Part shown: piece by piece, positions 1-8,173 of the stretch
How positions within the stretch are numbered: the first letter of the stretch is position 1
Layout: the number at the start of each line of letters is the position of its first letter
NCBI GenBank assembly: GCA_020427965.1
Contig: JAGQNT010000012.1
Location: forward strand, 1-63,210
Direction of reading: 5' to 3'
DNA length: 63,210 nt
Origin: Candidatus Saccharimonadota bacterium
GTDB taxonomy: Bacteria; Patescibacteriota; Saccharimonadia; Saccharimonadales; UBA4665
Translations under genes and position numbers: made by a program
Notes under the pieces: generated by a model
What the model was told of the DNA's origin: nothing
Databases searched by the model: none
What the model saw: only the letters and a program-made list of their open reading frames with translations

Positions 1-1225
1 CGTCATGCTTGAGCTTCTCCAGCTCGCGTATGCCTTTGCGGATAGTCTGGCGGAAGGCTTTCTCCTCTTTGACAAGGACGTCGATGACCTTTTCACGATT
101 TTTCACAACCTCCGGGAAATCTTCGTGATACAGATCGGCAATGACTGGCACGATCTGTTCCATGAAGTTTTGCTCGACACCTAGCTCAAATGCGAACCGA
201 ATGGCACGACGCAGCAAGCGGCGCATCACATAGCCTTGCTCTTTGTTGCTTGGTGTCACTCCATCCACGGCCAGGAACGTAGCCGCTCGCAGGTGGTCGG
301 CAATCACACGCATGCTTTCGGTGTGGCTTTCGTACTTCTTGCCGCTGATTGCCTCAAGTTTGTTGAGAATAGGCAACATCAGGCTGATCTGGAAAATATC
401 CGGGTTGTCCAAGGCTGCTGCAGCGATACGCTCAAGGCCGGCGCCAAAATCAACGTTTTGCTTCGGCAATTTGGCAAAGCCCTGGCCGGTTTTGACGTAT
501 TCCATGAACACGCTGTTGCCAATCTCCATAAAGCGACCGCAGTCACAGTTAGGGTGGCAGTGCTCCCCGTAATCTTTGTTGTGCGGGATGTGGTCGAACT
601 CGTAAAAAACCTCACTGGTGGTACCACCGGGCTCGCCATTGGGCATATCACTGATCTTGTCGCCGCGCCACCACCAATTTTTGCTGGCGTCGTAGAAAAA
701 TATCCGAGCACCCGGCTTCATACCCTTGGCGGCTCCGTCAGCTTCGCTGCCGAGCTCTTGTGTTTCGGCGGTTATGCCTTTCTCTGCGAATAATTCCTGC
801 CAGATTTTGACACTTTCGTTGTCTTTGGGGATATCGTATTGTTTGTCACCAATAAAGCAGGTGACGTACAACTTGGCGGGCTCAAGCCCAACGATGGTGG
901 TCAAAAAATCAAAAAACCATGGTAATTGATCCTTTTTGAAGTAGTCACCCAGCGACCAGTTACCAAGCATCTCGAAGAAAGTTGTGTGGCGATTGTCACC
1001 GACTTCTTCGATGTCTTGGGCACGTAGGCATGTCTGACTGTCCACGAGCCGGACACCATCAGGATGCTCCTCGCCCAACAGATACGGTAGCAGCGGTTGC
1101 ATGCCGCTGCCGGTAAAGAGCGTGGTCGGGTCGTTTTGTGGGACTAATAGCGCACGCGGAATCACCACGTGCCCGTTTTGTTTCATAAAGTCCAGGTAAG
1201 CCTGGCGCACCTGCTGCGCATTCAT
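1..1225 (-). CDS. alaS: alanyl-tRNA synthetase, N-terminal part (cut by window edge)
   Basis: Class II synthetase that charges tRNA-Ala in the cytoplasm. About 408 residues are visible; the reading frame runs off the left edge, so the editing and C-terminal domains are not seen. It opens with MNAQQVRQAYLDFMK, the usual AlaS beginning, and continues with FFEMLGNWSLGDYF, RFMEIGNSVFMEY, GAGLERIA and GYVMRRLLRRAIRF, all standard AlaS catalytic-domain blocks in the expected order. The start is fixed by an extended -10 (TGTTAAAAT, 1233-1241) that leaves only 7 nt before the ATG and no Shine-Dalgarno, so the mRNA should be leaderless. Family call is secure; only completeness is unknown. Confidence 0.95.
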   Translation of the reverse strand, partial: MNAQQVRQAYLDFMKQNGHVVIPRALLVPQNDPTTLFTGSGMQPLLPYLLGEEHPDGVRLVDSQTCLRAQDIEEVGDNRHTTFFEMLGNWSLGDYFKKDQLPWFFDFLTTIVGLEPAKLYVTCFIGDKQYDIPKDNESVKIWQELFAEKGITAETQELGSEADGAAKGMKPGARIFFYDASKNWWWRGDKISDMPNGEPGGTTSEVFYEFDHIPHNKDYGEHCHPNCDCGRFMEIGNSVFMEYVKTGQGFAKLPKQNVDFGAGLERIAAAALDNPDIFQISLMLPILNKLEAISGKKYESHTESMRVIADHLRAATFLAVDGVTPSNKEQGYVMRRLLRRAIRFAFELGVEQNFMEQIVPVIADLYHEDFPEVVKNREKVIDVLVKEEKAFRQTIRKGIRELEKLKHD

Positions 1226-1253
1226 ACAGTCTATTTTAACAGAGGTACTAGGT

Positions 1254-1282
1254 TTGACAAATTTTGCCTACTATGATATTTT
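1254..1282 (+). promoter_or_regulatory. sigma70-type promoter of the first GC-rich islet
   Basis: TTGACA at 1254-1259, a 17-nt spacer and TATTTT at 1277-1282. It points toward the membrane protein gene at 1410 and would give a leader of about 120 nt containing a clear Shine-Dalgarno (AAGGAG, 1397-1402). This layout contrasts with the leaderless design of neighbouring genes. Confidence 0.55.
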
Positions 1283-1409
1283 TTAATTAGCTCGTCAAGA
1301 GAACTCAGGAGTACAAAAGGTGCTCAGCACATCTATGAACATGACGGACGGCTACTGACCATAATCGACCCGGGTCGCCAAAGACCCTTTGACCACAAGG
1401 AGTGGCAAC

Positions 1410-1904
1410 ATGGAAACCTTCGTGTACGGTGTGAACACGGTGCTGTCGATCGTGTGGAGCCTTTGGGTAACCACACAGATGGTGGTCGCGATCTCGGTGT
1501 TCCTTAACACCATGCAGAACCGCATGGACGACGTGATCTTCACCGAGGACAAGCGCACGCTGGTGCTGGGTGGGGCGAAAGTCGCCGGCTGGATCGCCAT
1601 GCCGATGCTGCTGATCTGGATCCCGTTCCTGGTTCCCGTCGGCATCGTGCAACTGCTCGGCTCGTCCCTGCTGTGGGGAACCTCGATCTGGTTCTCGTTC
1701 CGCGCCAACGCAGACATGGTCTACGACCCCTACGGCCAGCTGAACAAGCTGCTCGCCAGTCGGTTCCTGACCATCACAGCCGTGATCGGTCTGCTGATCG
1801 CGAGCGCCTGGATCCCCGGGCTGCGTGTCCCCGTCCTGGTGCTGCTGGTGCTGGGAGCCGCCTGGCTGCTCTACCGAGTCAGCGCACGTCTGCGCCACGC
1901 TTGA
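1410..1904 (+). CDS. GC-rich multi-pass membrane protein of unknown function
   Basis: Not recognised. The 164-residue product has about four hydrophobic spans (roughly residues 9-32, 56-83, 121-137 and 138-156), a polar stretch NRMDDVIFTEDKR between the first two and a basic C-terminus, so it should sit in the cytoplasmic membrane. I place the start at 1410 because AAGGAG lies 7 nt upstream; an upstream ATG at 1389 has no such site. Codons end overwhelmingly in G or C, unlike alaS and mnmA on either side, and the gene lies on the opposite strand with its own TTGACA promoter. This resembles the small gene at 2162 and pyrF/pyrE at 22 kb, suggesting transfer from a GC-rich donor. Confidence 0.72.
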   Translation: METFVYGVNTVLSIVWSLWVTTQMVVAISVFLNTMQNRMDDVIFTEDKRTLVLGGAKVAGWIAMPMLLIWIPFLVPVGIVQLLGSSLLWGTSIWFSFRANADMVYDPYGQLNKLLASRFLTITAVIGLLIASAWIPGLRVPVLVLLVLGAAWLLYRVSARLRHA

Positions 1905-2096
1905 ATGCACCTCCATCTTGATGAACTAAGCCCTCCTTACAGAGACTGTTCGGTCCCGTCCTGGGATATACGAACGAGGAGGCACGCCGCGTATGCGGGT
2001 TGAGACAGTTGTTGACCGATTAGTCAGCTCCTAGTTCTCCCCATACATATACGCGGCTTTTTCGTGTATTACAGAGGTGGGCGGTGCGTACAAAAA
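1905..2096 (+). terminator. gene-free stretch with possible long-loop terminator
   Basis: No convincing gene. GCCGCGTATG (1986-1995) can pair with CATATACGCGGC near 2046-2057, which is followed by TTTTT; the loop of about 50 nt is long for an intrinsic terminator, so an independent structured RNA is also possible. A 13-codon ORF starting at 1993 after GAGGAG is present but cannot be supported. Confidence 0.3.
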
Positions 2097-2126
2097 TTGA
2101 CAACACGTGCTCATAAACGTTATAAC
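2097..2126 (+). promoter_or_regulatory. sigma70-type promoter of the small exported-protein gene
   Basis: TTGACA at 2097-2102, 18-nt spacer, TATAAC at 2121-2126. The predicted start near 2133 gives a leader of about 30 nt with GAGAGGAGG just before the ATG at 2162. Confidence 0.6.
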
Positions 2127-2161
2127 TATATTGTTCTGTTGGACACCGAGAGGAGGCCATT

Positions 2162-2380
2162 ATGGCCGCAAAACCAATCCGAACGGTGACACAGTGGTCT
2201 CTGGCCTTGCTTCTGCTGGTTGTCGTGGTAACGGCAATTCAGAAGCCAGTTCAGGCGGCAGACTTCTTGACTGGCCTTGGCCAGCAGATCTGGGCTCTCG
2301 GCGTAGCCGTTGGCGACAGTCTGTTTCGCATGATGAGGCGAATGATCAGGAACATAGAGAAGTCAGCCAAGAGCAACTGA
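2162..2380 (+). CDS. small exported or membrane-anchored protein, unknown
   Basis: A 72-residue product, not recognised. Residues 1-10 are basic (MAAKPIRTVT), 12-26 are strongly hydrophobic (SLALLLLVVVVTAIQ) and VQA-AD around 30-33 fits a signal-peptidase site; the remaining 40 residues form a probable amphipathic helix rich in R, M and K (FRMMRRMIRNIEK). This could be a small secreted cationic peptide or a membrane-surface helix. Start choice is strong: GAGAGGAGG sits 6 nt before the ATG. Like the gene at 1410 it is GC-rich, plus-strand and preceded by TTGACA, so both probably arrived together. Function is open. Confidence 0.65.
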   Translation: MAAKPIRTVTQWSLALLLLVVVVTAIQKPVQAADFLTGLGQQIWALGVAVGDSLFRMMRRMIRNIEKSAKSN

Positions 2381-2505
2381 AGGCAACGACCGTGTCACCC
2401 CAACCGAACGCACCCCTGGGCGAAAGACGCTCGCAGGCATCGGCCTGTACTCGGGAGAGGTAGCTACGCTGCCATCTCGCTATCGAGAACCCGGGGGTGA
2501 AACTC

Positions 2506-2587
2506 GCTGCGGCGAAAGCCAATCGTGATGTGCGACAACTGTCGCTTTCCACTCCACCAACTTTCAGACCTCTTCGCCGCAGCTTTT
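2506..2587 (+). terminator. terminator closing the GC-rich islet
   Basis: GCTGCGGCGAA (2506-2516) pairs perfectly with TTCGCCGCAGC (2573-2583), followed by TTTT. The 56-nt loop is long. It lies between the plus-strand small gene and the stop of mnmA, where a bidirectional stop is expected. The 125 nt upstream of it are GC-rich and hold no gene I can support. Confidence 0.45.
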
Positions 2588-2599
2588 CCCAATCGAAAA

Positions 2600-3655
2600 C
2601 TAGACCACAATACCACCACCTAGGCATTGGTCACCATCGTAAATGACCGCAGACTGGCCTGGCGTGATAGCTCGCACCGGCTCATCCAGTACTACGAGAA
2701 GCCTATTTTCGCCCGATACAGGTCCGTCCTGTATTTGCAGTTTTGCCCCTGTTAAAGGTTGGCGATAGCGGGTACGAATGTAGTATGTTTTGTCTAAATT
2801 GGGTTGGCCGTTTATCCAATGGAGATTCGTCAACGAAAGTTCGGATTTCCACAGCCGACTATCGTCGATATCGGTCGTGACGTAGACTTCGTTTTTGGCC
2901 ATATCCTTGCCGACAACATAGTATGGCAAGCCGCCACCGACATTTAGACCATGTCGCTGGCCAATAGTGTAGAAAATCGCTCCGTCGTGCTGGCCAATGG
3001 TGACGCCATGTTGTTCGATGATTGGACCCGGCTCAGATTCGACGAATTGCTCCAAAAACTCTCGGATACCAACCTTGCCGACGAAACAAATGCCCTGGCT
3101 GTCCTTTTTCTCGGCTGTTGCTAAGTCAAACTCTTTGGCTAGTTTCCTCACCTCAGATTTTTGATACTCACCAATTGGCATCAGAGATTGACGCAGCGCC
3201 TCTTCAGTCACGCGATACAAGAAATAGGTCTGATCCTTATTACCATCCTTCGCCGTTAACAGCTGACCATCCTTCACTCTTGAGTAATGACCTGTCGCAA
3301 TCATGTCCGCTCCGTCGGCCAATGCCGTTTCCAGGAACAACTTGAACTTCACTTCTTGGTTGCACATAATATCGGGGTTTGGCGTAATGCCCTGTTTGTA
3401 GCCGTCGATCATATAATCGACCACACGGTGCCGATATTCGGTCTCAAAGTCGTACATCTTAAAATCTATGCCCAGCTGTACGGCAACACGTTTGGCATCC
3501 TGGAAATCTTCTTTCCACGGACATTCAAAGCCAGGTAGATCCTGGCTCCAGTTCTTCATGTAGACACCCGTGACGTCATAGCCCTGCTTTTTGAGCAGCG
3601 CAGCCGTAACAGATGAGTCGACACCTCCAGATAGGCCAACGAAGACTTTTTTCAT
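2600..3655 (-). CDS. mnmA: tRNA-specific 2-thiouridylase MnmA
   Basis: Makes 2-thiouridine at wobble position 34 of tRNA-Glu, -Gln and -Lys, using sulfur passed on from a cysteine desulfurase. The 351-residue protein starts with KKVFVGLSGGVDSSV, the PP-loop ATP-binding motif, has the catalytic cysteine in NPDIMCNQEVKF, a second cysteine in QGICFVGK, and the family blocks TGHYSR, KDQTYFLYR and YTIGQRHGL. Length and order match MnmA. The sulfur donor is probably the desulfurase at 16.3 kb. TAGAAT (3664-3669) is 8 nt upstream of the ATG within TGGTAGAAT, so translation is likely leaderless. Confidence 0.96.
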   Translation of the reverse strand: MKKVFVGLSGGVDSSVTAALLKKQGYDVTGVYMKNWSQDLPGFECPWKEDFQDAKRVAVQLGIDFKMYDFETEYRHRVVDYMIDGYKQGITPNPDIMCNQEVKFKLFLETALADGADMIATGHYSRVKDGQLLTAKDGNKDQTYFLYRVTEEALRQSLMPIGEYQKSEVRKLAKEFDLATAEKKDSQGICFVGKVGIREFLEQFVESEPGPIIEQHGVTIGQHDGAIFYTIGQRHGLNVGGGLPYYVVGKDMAKNEVYVTTDIDDSRLWKSELSLTNLHWINGQPNLDKTYYIRTRYRQPLTGAKLQIQDGPVSGENRLLVVLDEPVRAITPGQSAVIYDGDQCLGGGIVV

Positions 3656-3799
3656 AACACCTTATTCTACCAGATCTCACCCCTGTTGACCATCTGTGAG
3701 TATCGTGACCGAAGCCGTCATATACATAGCTAAGGTGCTAAAGCCCGTCCTAGGGCTCGTAGTGAGCCCACAGAGGCCTTCTAGCGGGGGTAGCTAAGA

Positions 3800-4735
3800 C
3801 TAGAGACTGCCAGCTTGCTGGCGGCTTTTCTCGATACGTTTACGGATGACGTACAGTTCGTGGCGACTGCCGAGCCAGAACGAGGCAATCATGAATGGGA
3901 ATAGCAGGATAAGGAGCGCCCACCCTAGCGTCCCAAACAAAGTGTCACCACTATTGCCGCCAGAGGAGGTCCCGGATGTCGTTGAGCCGCTGGTGGTGGT
4001 TGTTTTGGCTTCACCATTGGCGATACCGACCAATTGTAGGTAGGCGGTGGTGCCGTTTTTGTCCGTCGCCTTGACGATTATTGAGTACACACCCGCCGTA
4101 TCGTAAATATGCTTGATATTGATATTGCCCGGGAAGCTAACCGTGAAAAGACTGTCGGCCTTACCATCACCCCACTCGACACTGACAGCATAGGGGCCGC
4201 TACCACCGCTCAGCACGATTGGCCAGACCAGTTCAACTCCCGGGTTTGCACCTTTTCTGGCGTAGTTACTGGTGAGTGAGACACGAGAACCAAACTGGGC
4301 AAACTGTGCATCATTGAACGTCACCGAGACCACATTACTGTCGGGACCTTCCTGATCTAGCGAGTCATAGACTCTGGCGACCAGGTCGTTCTTGCCGCTA
4401 AACAAGTCTATTTTCAACGAATAGCTGCCTGATTTACAGACCGTGGAGCCGACAAAGACATTGTTGGCAAACAGCTTGATTAATAGGTCAGTTTTACAGA
4501 TACCCGCCACCGTAATAGGCGTTGCGGTAAATGTCTGCCCACTACGAGGTGTCGTGATTGTTGCCGCTTGGGTCGGCGGTGGTGATGGAATAGTGCCTTC
4601 AATACCGACGTTGCCGTTTTGTACAGGATCGGGTGAACCCAGGGCGTGCACGACAGCACTAGGGGAAACTGTCAGTACAACCAAGGCCAGCAGGGCTAGC
4701 AGTCGTTTAAAATGTTTTGTGTATGCACTAGCCAT
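3800..4735 (-). CDS. exported, C-terminally anchored PKD-like surface protein
   Basis: Predicted signal peptide (KRLLALLALVVLTVSPSAVVHA), an extracellular part and a C-terminal membrane helix (ALLILLFPFMIASFWL) followed by a basic tail (RKRIEKSRQQ). The first half has a short bacterial-Ig-like segment with paired cysteines (GICKT, STVCKSG); the second carries PKD-like signatures, WGDGKADS and IYDTAGVYSIIVKATD. I choose the ATG at 4735 because AAGG lies 8 nt upstream; an ORF start at 4771 would extend into the previous gene. It is the last gene of the surface operon 9010-3800, directly after the DUF916-like gene; a GGGCTC/GAGCCC hairpin at 3753-3769 follows. Specific function unknown. Confidence 0.8.
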   Translation of the reverse strand: MASAYTKHFKRLLALLALVVLTVSPSAVVHALGSPDPVQNGNVGIEGTIPSPPPTQAATITTPRSGQTFTATPITVAGICKTDLLIKLFANNVFVGSTVCKSGSYSLKIDLFSGKNDLVARVYDSLDQEGPDSNVVSVTFNDAQFAQFGSRVSLTSNYARKGANPGVELVWPIVLSGGSGPYAVSVEWGDGKADSLFTVSFPGNINIKHIYDTAGVYSIIVKATDKNGTTAYLQLVGIANGEAKTTTTSGSTTSGTSSGGNSGDTLFGTLGWALLILLFPFMIASFWLGSRHELYVIRKRIEKSRQQAGSL

Positions 4736-4779
4736 TACCATTACCTTAATTGAAACCACCCCTGTAGGCAAGCTAAATA

Positions 4780-5760
4780 TTAGCGACGAGCACTACGGAG
4801 GATACGCTTCTTGTAGTTCTTCATGTACAGCACAAGACCGACGATTACTGCGATCAACACGACTACAGCGATGATGATATACAGCGGGATGATGAAGAAC
4901 GTAGTTGAGGCAGTCAGCGCTTGGCTTCCACTACCGTAACCGAAGTTTCCGACCAAGGTGTATTTACCAAAACCTGAGACTTTGCCATTAAGATCTATTG
5001 TAAAACGACGGATACTATCAGGGAGAATATTACCCGGAGGAGTCGCATTATTAACATCGTACGTTCCGATTGTCTTGTCGCCTTTTTTGACTAGAATTTT
5101 TCCAAACGGTTGTTCTTGAACATTACCGGCATTACGGAATCGGACGATAGCTTGCAAACCGTTCCCGGAAGTAAAGAAGCTGCCAGCGTTATCGTTTTTG
5201 GCTGCAGAAAGGCTAGCAACCTGCAAGTTATCTACAATATCGCCTGGAACACGTACCAGTACTAGTGAGGCTACGCTGCCGGCAAGTGACACACTATCAC
5301 CTTGAGTATTTGTGTTATTAGCGTCAATGATTGGAATGAAACGTACCGCACCATAGTAACCACCACCAGCAACGTTTTCGGGCATTTTGATCGTCACACG
5401 AACTTCTTTCTGCTCACCTTTTGGCACGGTCACTGTTTCTGGGACGGTCATATATTCTTTAAGTCCGTGATTCGGGTCCGATTCGCCATTGAGCAAAAGC
5501 CCGGGTGCGCCAGACTCGTCATTAGCAGTAAAATCGTTAGTTACAACACGAAGCAATTCCTTGCCGCCTGTAACGTTCTTTACAAGGACTGTGATTGTTT
5601 TCGATTCGCCCGGCTTGAGGATAAGATCTGTTCTAACCGGCGCCACCTGCATGCCGTTACCCTTGTCTAAGCTTGCACCACTAACCGTGCCGCTCAAAGC
5701 GACCATTATGCTGGCGCAAACCACCACTATGGCGCCAAGGATTGATTGAAATCTTTTCAT
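4780..5760 (-). CDS. DUF916-like (WxL-partner type) membrane-anchored surface protein
   Basis: 326 residues: signal peptide (residues 1-29, ending VSGAS), an exported region, and a C-terminal helix (residues about 291-315, IPLYIIIAVVVLIAVIVGLVLY) with a basic tail. VAPVRTDLILKPGESKTITV followed later by VPKGEQKEVRVTIKMPENVA and GGGYYGAVRF is the pattern of the DUF916/WxL-interacting beta-sandwich, which in Firmicutes holds WxL proteins at the wall. AAAGGGAG stands before the ATG. It lies between the three secreted paralogues and the PKD-like anchored protein, so it may tether them. The domain call rests on motif resemblance, not a search. Confidence 0.72.
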   Translation of the reverse strand: MKRFQSILGAIVVVCASIMVALSGTVSGASLDKGNGMQVAPVRTDLILKPGESKTITVLVKNVTGGKELLRVVTNDFTANDESGAPGLLLNGESDPNHGLKEYMTVPETVTVPKGEQKEVRVTIKMPENVAGGGYYGAVRFIPIIDANNTNTQGDSVSLAGSVASLVLVRVPGDIVDNLQVASLSAAKNDNAGSFFTSGNGLQAIVRFRNAGNVQEQPFGKILVKKGDKTIGTYDVNNATPPGNILPDSIRRFTIDLNGKVSGFGKYTLVGNFGYGSGSQALTASTTFFIIPLYIIIAVVVLIAVIVGLVLYMKNYKKRILRSARR

Positions 5761-5831
5761 AACTCCCTTTTTGATTACCTAACGTATATGCTACATGGTA
5801 TCAAAATGGTTGCGCTTAACCAATACTGATT

Positions 5832-6890
5832 TTAAAATGTTGCTGTGCAAATGTATGTGAGCGTACTAACATAGGTGCCTGGCGCTTGAATATTTGAAAC
5901 ATTTACGAGGTAGCTAACGGTGTACAACTTATACTCGTCAGCACTCGTTGCGCGAGCAATTTGGTCACCATTCACAAAACGAAACCTGTCAGTGTCGTTA
6001 TAGTTGTTATTAACGCTACCACTTCCAGGTCCACTAGGATTAATTCCTACGTTTGGCGAACTGTTATTCACAAGGTTGATACCAAATTGACTCGTACCAG
6101 GCCGTGAAACATCCTGGGTTACGATAGCAGGTATGGTGTCTGTTCCGGAGGTCATTGTTGTACCGTTGATGGTTACATTGTAACCAAGGGCTGCGTTGGT
6201 AGCTACCAAGAAGCGGGTTTGAGCAGATTTTGTTGATCCACTACTGAGGGTGCCGAGGTCGATATAGTTACCGCTGGCAGTGCTACAATCGTAAGCCGAG
6301 ATAGTAATGCCACTACAAAAGAGTAGGTAGGGTGGGACGGTAGAATTAATGTTGACATTGGTATTCATCACAAAAGCAATGCCACCGAAGTCGGTATTGG
6401 GACCCGTGGCATCGGTTGTTGCAAATGTCTCGAACCGCGCGAAGTAGGTCCCGACAGTGTCGGGATTGGTGATACCGCTGATGGTATAACTGACACTCCC
6501 GGCACTGGATGCAGCGGGGGCACGTGTCAAAATAATATTATTCGCATCACTGAGACCGGAAACACTAAAACCCGTTTCACCACTTTCGTTTACGAGTCCT
6601 GTTGAGGAGACATTCATGCCAGAGGGTGGATTACAGGGATCCGGTTCTAGGGGTGAATTGTCACAAAACTGGAAGCGAATCGAGCCAAGTGCTCCAGGAG
6701 TGAGAATGTCGAATTTAAACCGATAGGTTGTTGTTACCGACACGACTGGTTCGCTGAGAGTAATCGAGCGATTGGGCAGTTGTGCTGCTGAGCTATGGAA
6801 TAGCAAGGGCCCCACTCCTACGACGAGGAGTGAGGCCAGTATGACTGCTATGAGTGCTTGCCGGATAGAGGGGGTCTTTGTAAACCGCAT
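5832..6890 (-). CDS. secreted beta-rich surface protein, paralogue 1
   Basis: 352 residues with an N-terminal hydrophobic signal (ALIAVILASLLVVGVGPLLF) and a Ser/Thr/Asn/Gly-rich body free of membrane helices. Four cysteine-containing segments (FQFCDNSP, PDPCNPP, LFCSGITISAYDC, YICTATF) could form disulfides. The C-terminus, ISNIQAPGTYVSTLTYIC then TATF, matches in layout the ends of the proteins at 6913 and 8174 (ISNL-PAGAY...VATATF; TTPAGVY...IATGTF), and RFRFVNGDQIA matches SYQYTNGDIIA in the 8174 protein. A short AAGGAT precedes the ATG. Probably a cell-surface or cell-cell contact protein; no enzymatic motif is seen. Confidence 0.78.
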   Translation of the reverse strand: MRFTKTPSIRQALIAVILASLLVVGVGPLLFHSSAAQLPNRSITLSEPVVSVTTTYRFKFDILTPGALGSIRFQFCDNSPLEPDPCNPPSGMNVSSTGLVNESGETGFSVSGLSDANNIILTRAPAASSAGSVSYTISGITNPDTVGTYFARFETFATTDATGPNTDFGGIAFVMNTNVNINSTVPPYLLFCSGITISAYDCSTASGNYIDLGTLSSGSTKSAQTRFLVATNAALGYNVTINGTTMTSGTDTIPAIVTQDVSRPGTSQFGINLVNNSSPNVGINPSGPGSGSVNNNYNDTDRFRFVNGDQIARATSADEYKLYTVSYLVNVSNIQAPGTYVSTLTYICTATF

Positions 6891-6912
6891 ATCCTTATTT
6901 TACGTGGTTGCT

Positions 6913-8067
6913 CTAGAACGTACCAGTAGCAATCAGGTCCATTGTTGCGGTATAGACACCAGCTGGGGTGGTCAGCGAGGCTGCGGCACCGAAGGTCAAG
7001 AGACTTTCTTGGTTGTTGACAGCACCAGCGCTGCTCAGGATAGTGTCACCGTAAGTAGTTGTAACGTTGTCACCACCAGTGGTTGTGTCCATGCCGTATT
7101 GACCACCGGTTGCGTAAGGAGCGGCTGCGGTCAGGGTACCGGCAGGGGTACAGCGGAGGCCGAATTCAGCTGTTCCGGCTGCAAGGGCTGCTGCCGTGTT
7201 ACCACCAGAGTTAACGGCTGGAATGTCACACGTTGAGCCACCGTCGCGGCTCAGGCCACCACAAGCGTTACTATTCTTCATGCGGATGATAACACCGCTT
7301 TGTGCGTTCGTGGATACCTGGATGTAGGCCGTGTCCGTGTCGACAGCTGTTTCGTCCAAGATCTGAGGTGAGCCATGTCCTAATGTCAGGTCGGGGGTAG
7401 ATGTACCAGTACAGTCAGCAGTTGGGTCAGCCTTGGAGACACAGAATTGTAGCTTTTCCTGGACGCGGGCGGTAATGTCGATAGCTTCTGCGGTGCTGAG
7501 TGCGATACCACCGAAGTCAACAACTGTACCTGGCGTCGCAACGGCCGTCCAGTCAGGGTCGTTACCACTGTAGGTGTAAATTCGAGCGTAGAAACTTCCA
7601 AGGGCACTTGGGTTAGTAATGAAGTGTGTGCCACCAAGAGTCAAAGTAATAGTCGTACTACCCGCTTCGCTCGTACCACCAATTTCAAGGTGTGAGGCAG
7701 AGGTTGCAGCATTAATGATATCCCAGTCGTTTGTAGTACCACCAGTCATAGTGACGTCACTTGCACCATTAACCAATGCCGACAGGTTCAAACCTGCGGG
7801 TGCGGTACATGCATCTGCGTACAATGGTGATGCGGAACAGAAATCAAGAGCTATTGATGCAGCAGCACTCGTCGTCGTAAAGACTACTTGATAGCTGACG
7901 CCCGTAGCACTTTGTTGAGAACTACTCATTTTTATAGCACGGTCGGTAACTTCGCCGTATGCCGAGGCAACGCCGGGCAACACAGCGGATGCGCTCAGGC
8001 CGAGCACCATCGCTAGTGCCGCGACAGCATACAACGGCCGCGCAAATTTTAAGGTTTTTATCTTCAT
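6913..8067 (-). CDS. secreted beta-rich surface protein, paralogue 2
   Basis: 384 residues: signal peptide (PLYAVAALAMVLGLSASAVLP, cleavage near ASAYG), then a Thr/Ala/Gly-rich beta-type region. It shares with paralogue 1 the order DFCSASPLYADACTAPAGLN (compare FCDNSPLEPDPC), YARIYTYSG (YARFETFA), VDFGGIALS (TDFGGIAFV), LQFCVSKADPTADC (LLFCSG...DC) and the final A-T-G-T-F. The AGGAG before the ATG is strong and the gene follows the 8174 gene by about 100 nt. The shared blocks show real paralogy. Position suggests it is an abundant wall or S-layer-like component, but that is inference. Confidence 0.78.
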   Translation of the reverse strand: MKIKTLKFARPLYAVAALAMVLGLSASAVLPGVASAYGEVTDRAIKMSSSQQSATGVSYQVVFTTTSAAASIALDFCSASPLYADACTAPAGLNLSALVNGASDVTMTGGTTNDWDIINAATSASHLEIGGTSEAGSTTITLTLGGTHFITNPSALGSFYARIYTYSGNDPDWTAVATPGTVVDFGGIALSTAEAIDITARVQEKLQFCVSKADPTADCTGTSTPDLTLGHGSPQILDETAVDTDTAYIQVSTNAQSGVIIRMKNSNACGGLSRDGGSTCDIPAVNSGGNTAAALAAGTAEFGLRCTPAGTLTAAAPYATGGQYGMDTTTGGDNVTTTYGDTILSSAGAVNNQESLLTFGAAASLTTPAGVYTATMDLIATGTF

Positions 8068-8173
8068 GGATTTCTCCTGTTTTTATTGTTTTTGTTAGCT
8101 TGTCGCTGATGGAATGCTATCACGCTTATGCTACCACTGCAAGTCTTTTTATAGTCAGTTTTCCACAGGTGAA

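Noticed and set aside
1305-1916. 203-codon minus-strand ORF opposite the GC-rich membrane gene
   Set aside because: High GC content opens long antisense frames; composition is His/Gln/Asp-rich nonsense and the plus-strand gene has a ribosome site and membrane helices.
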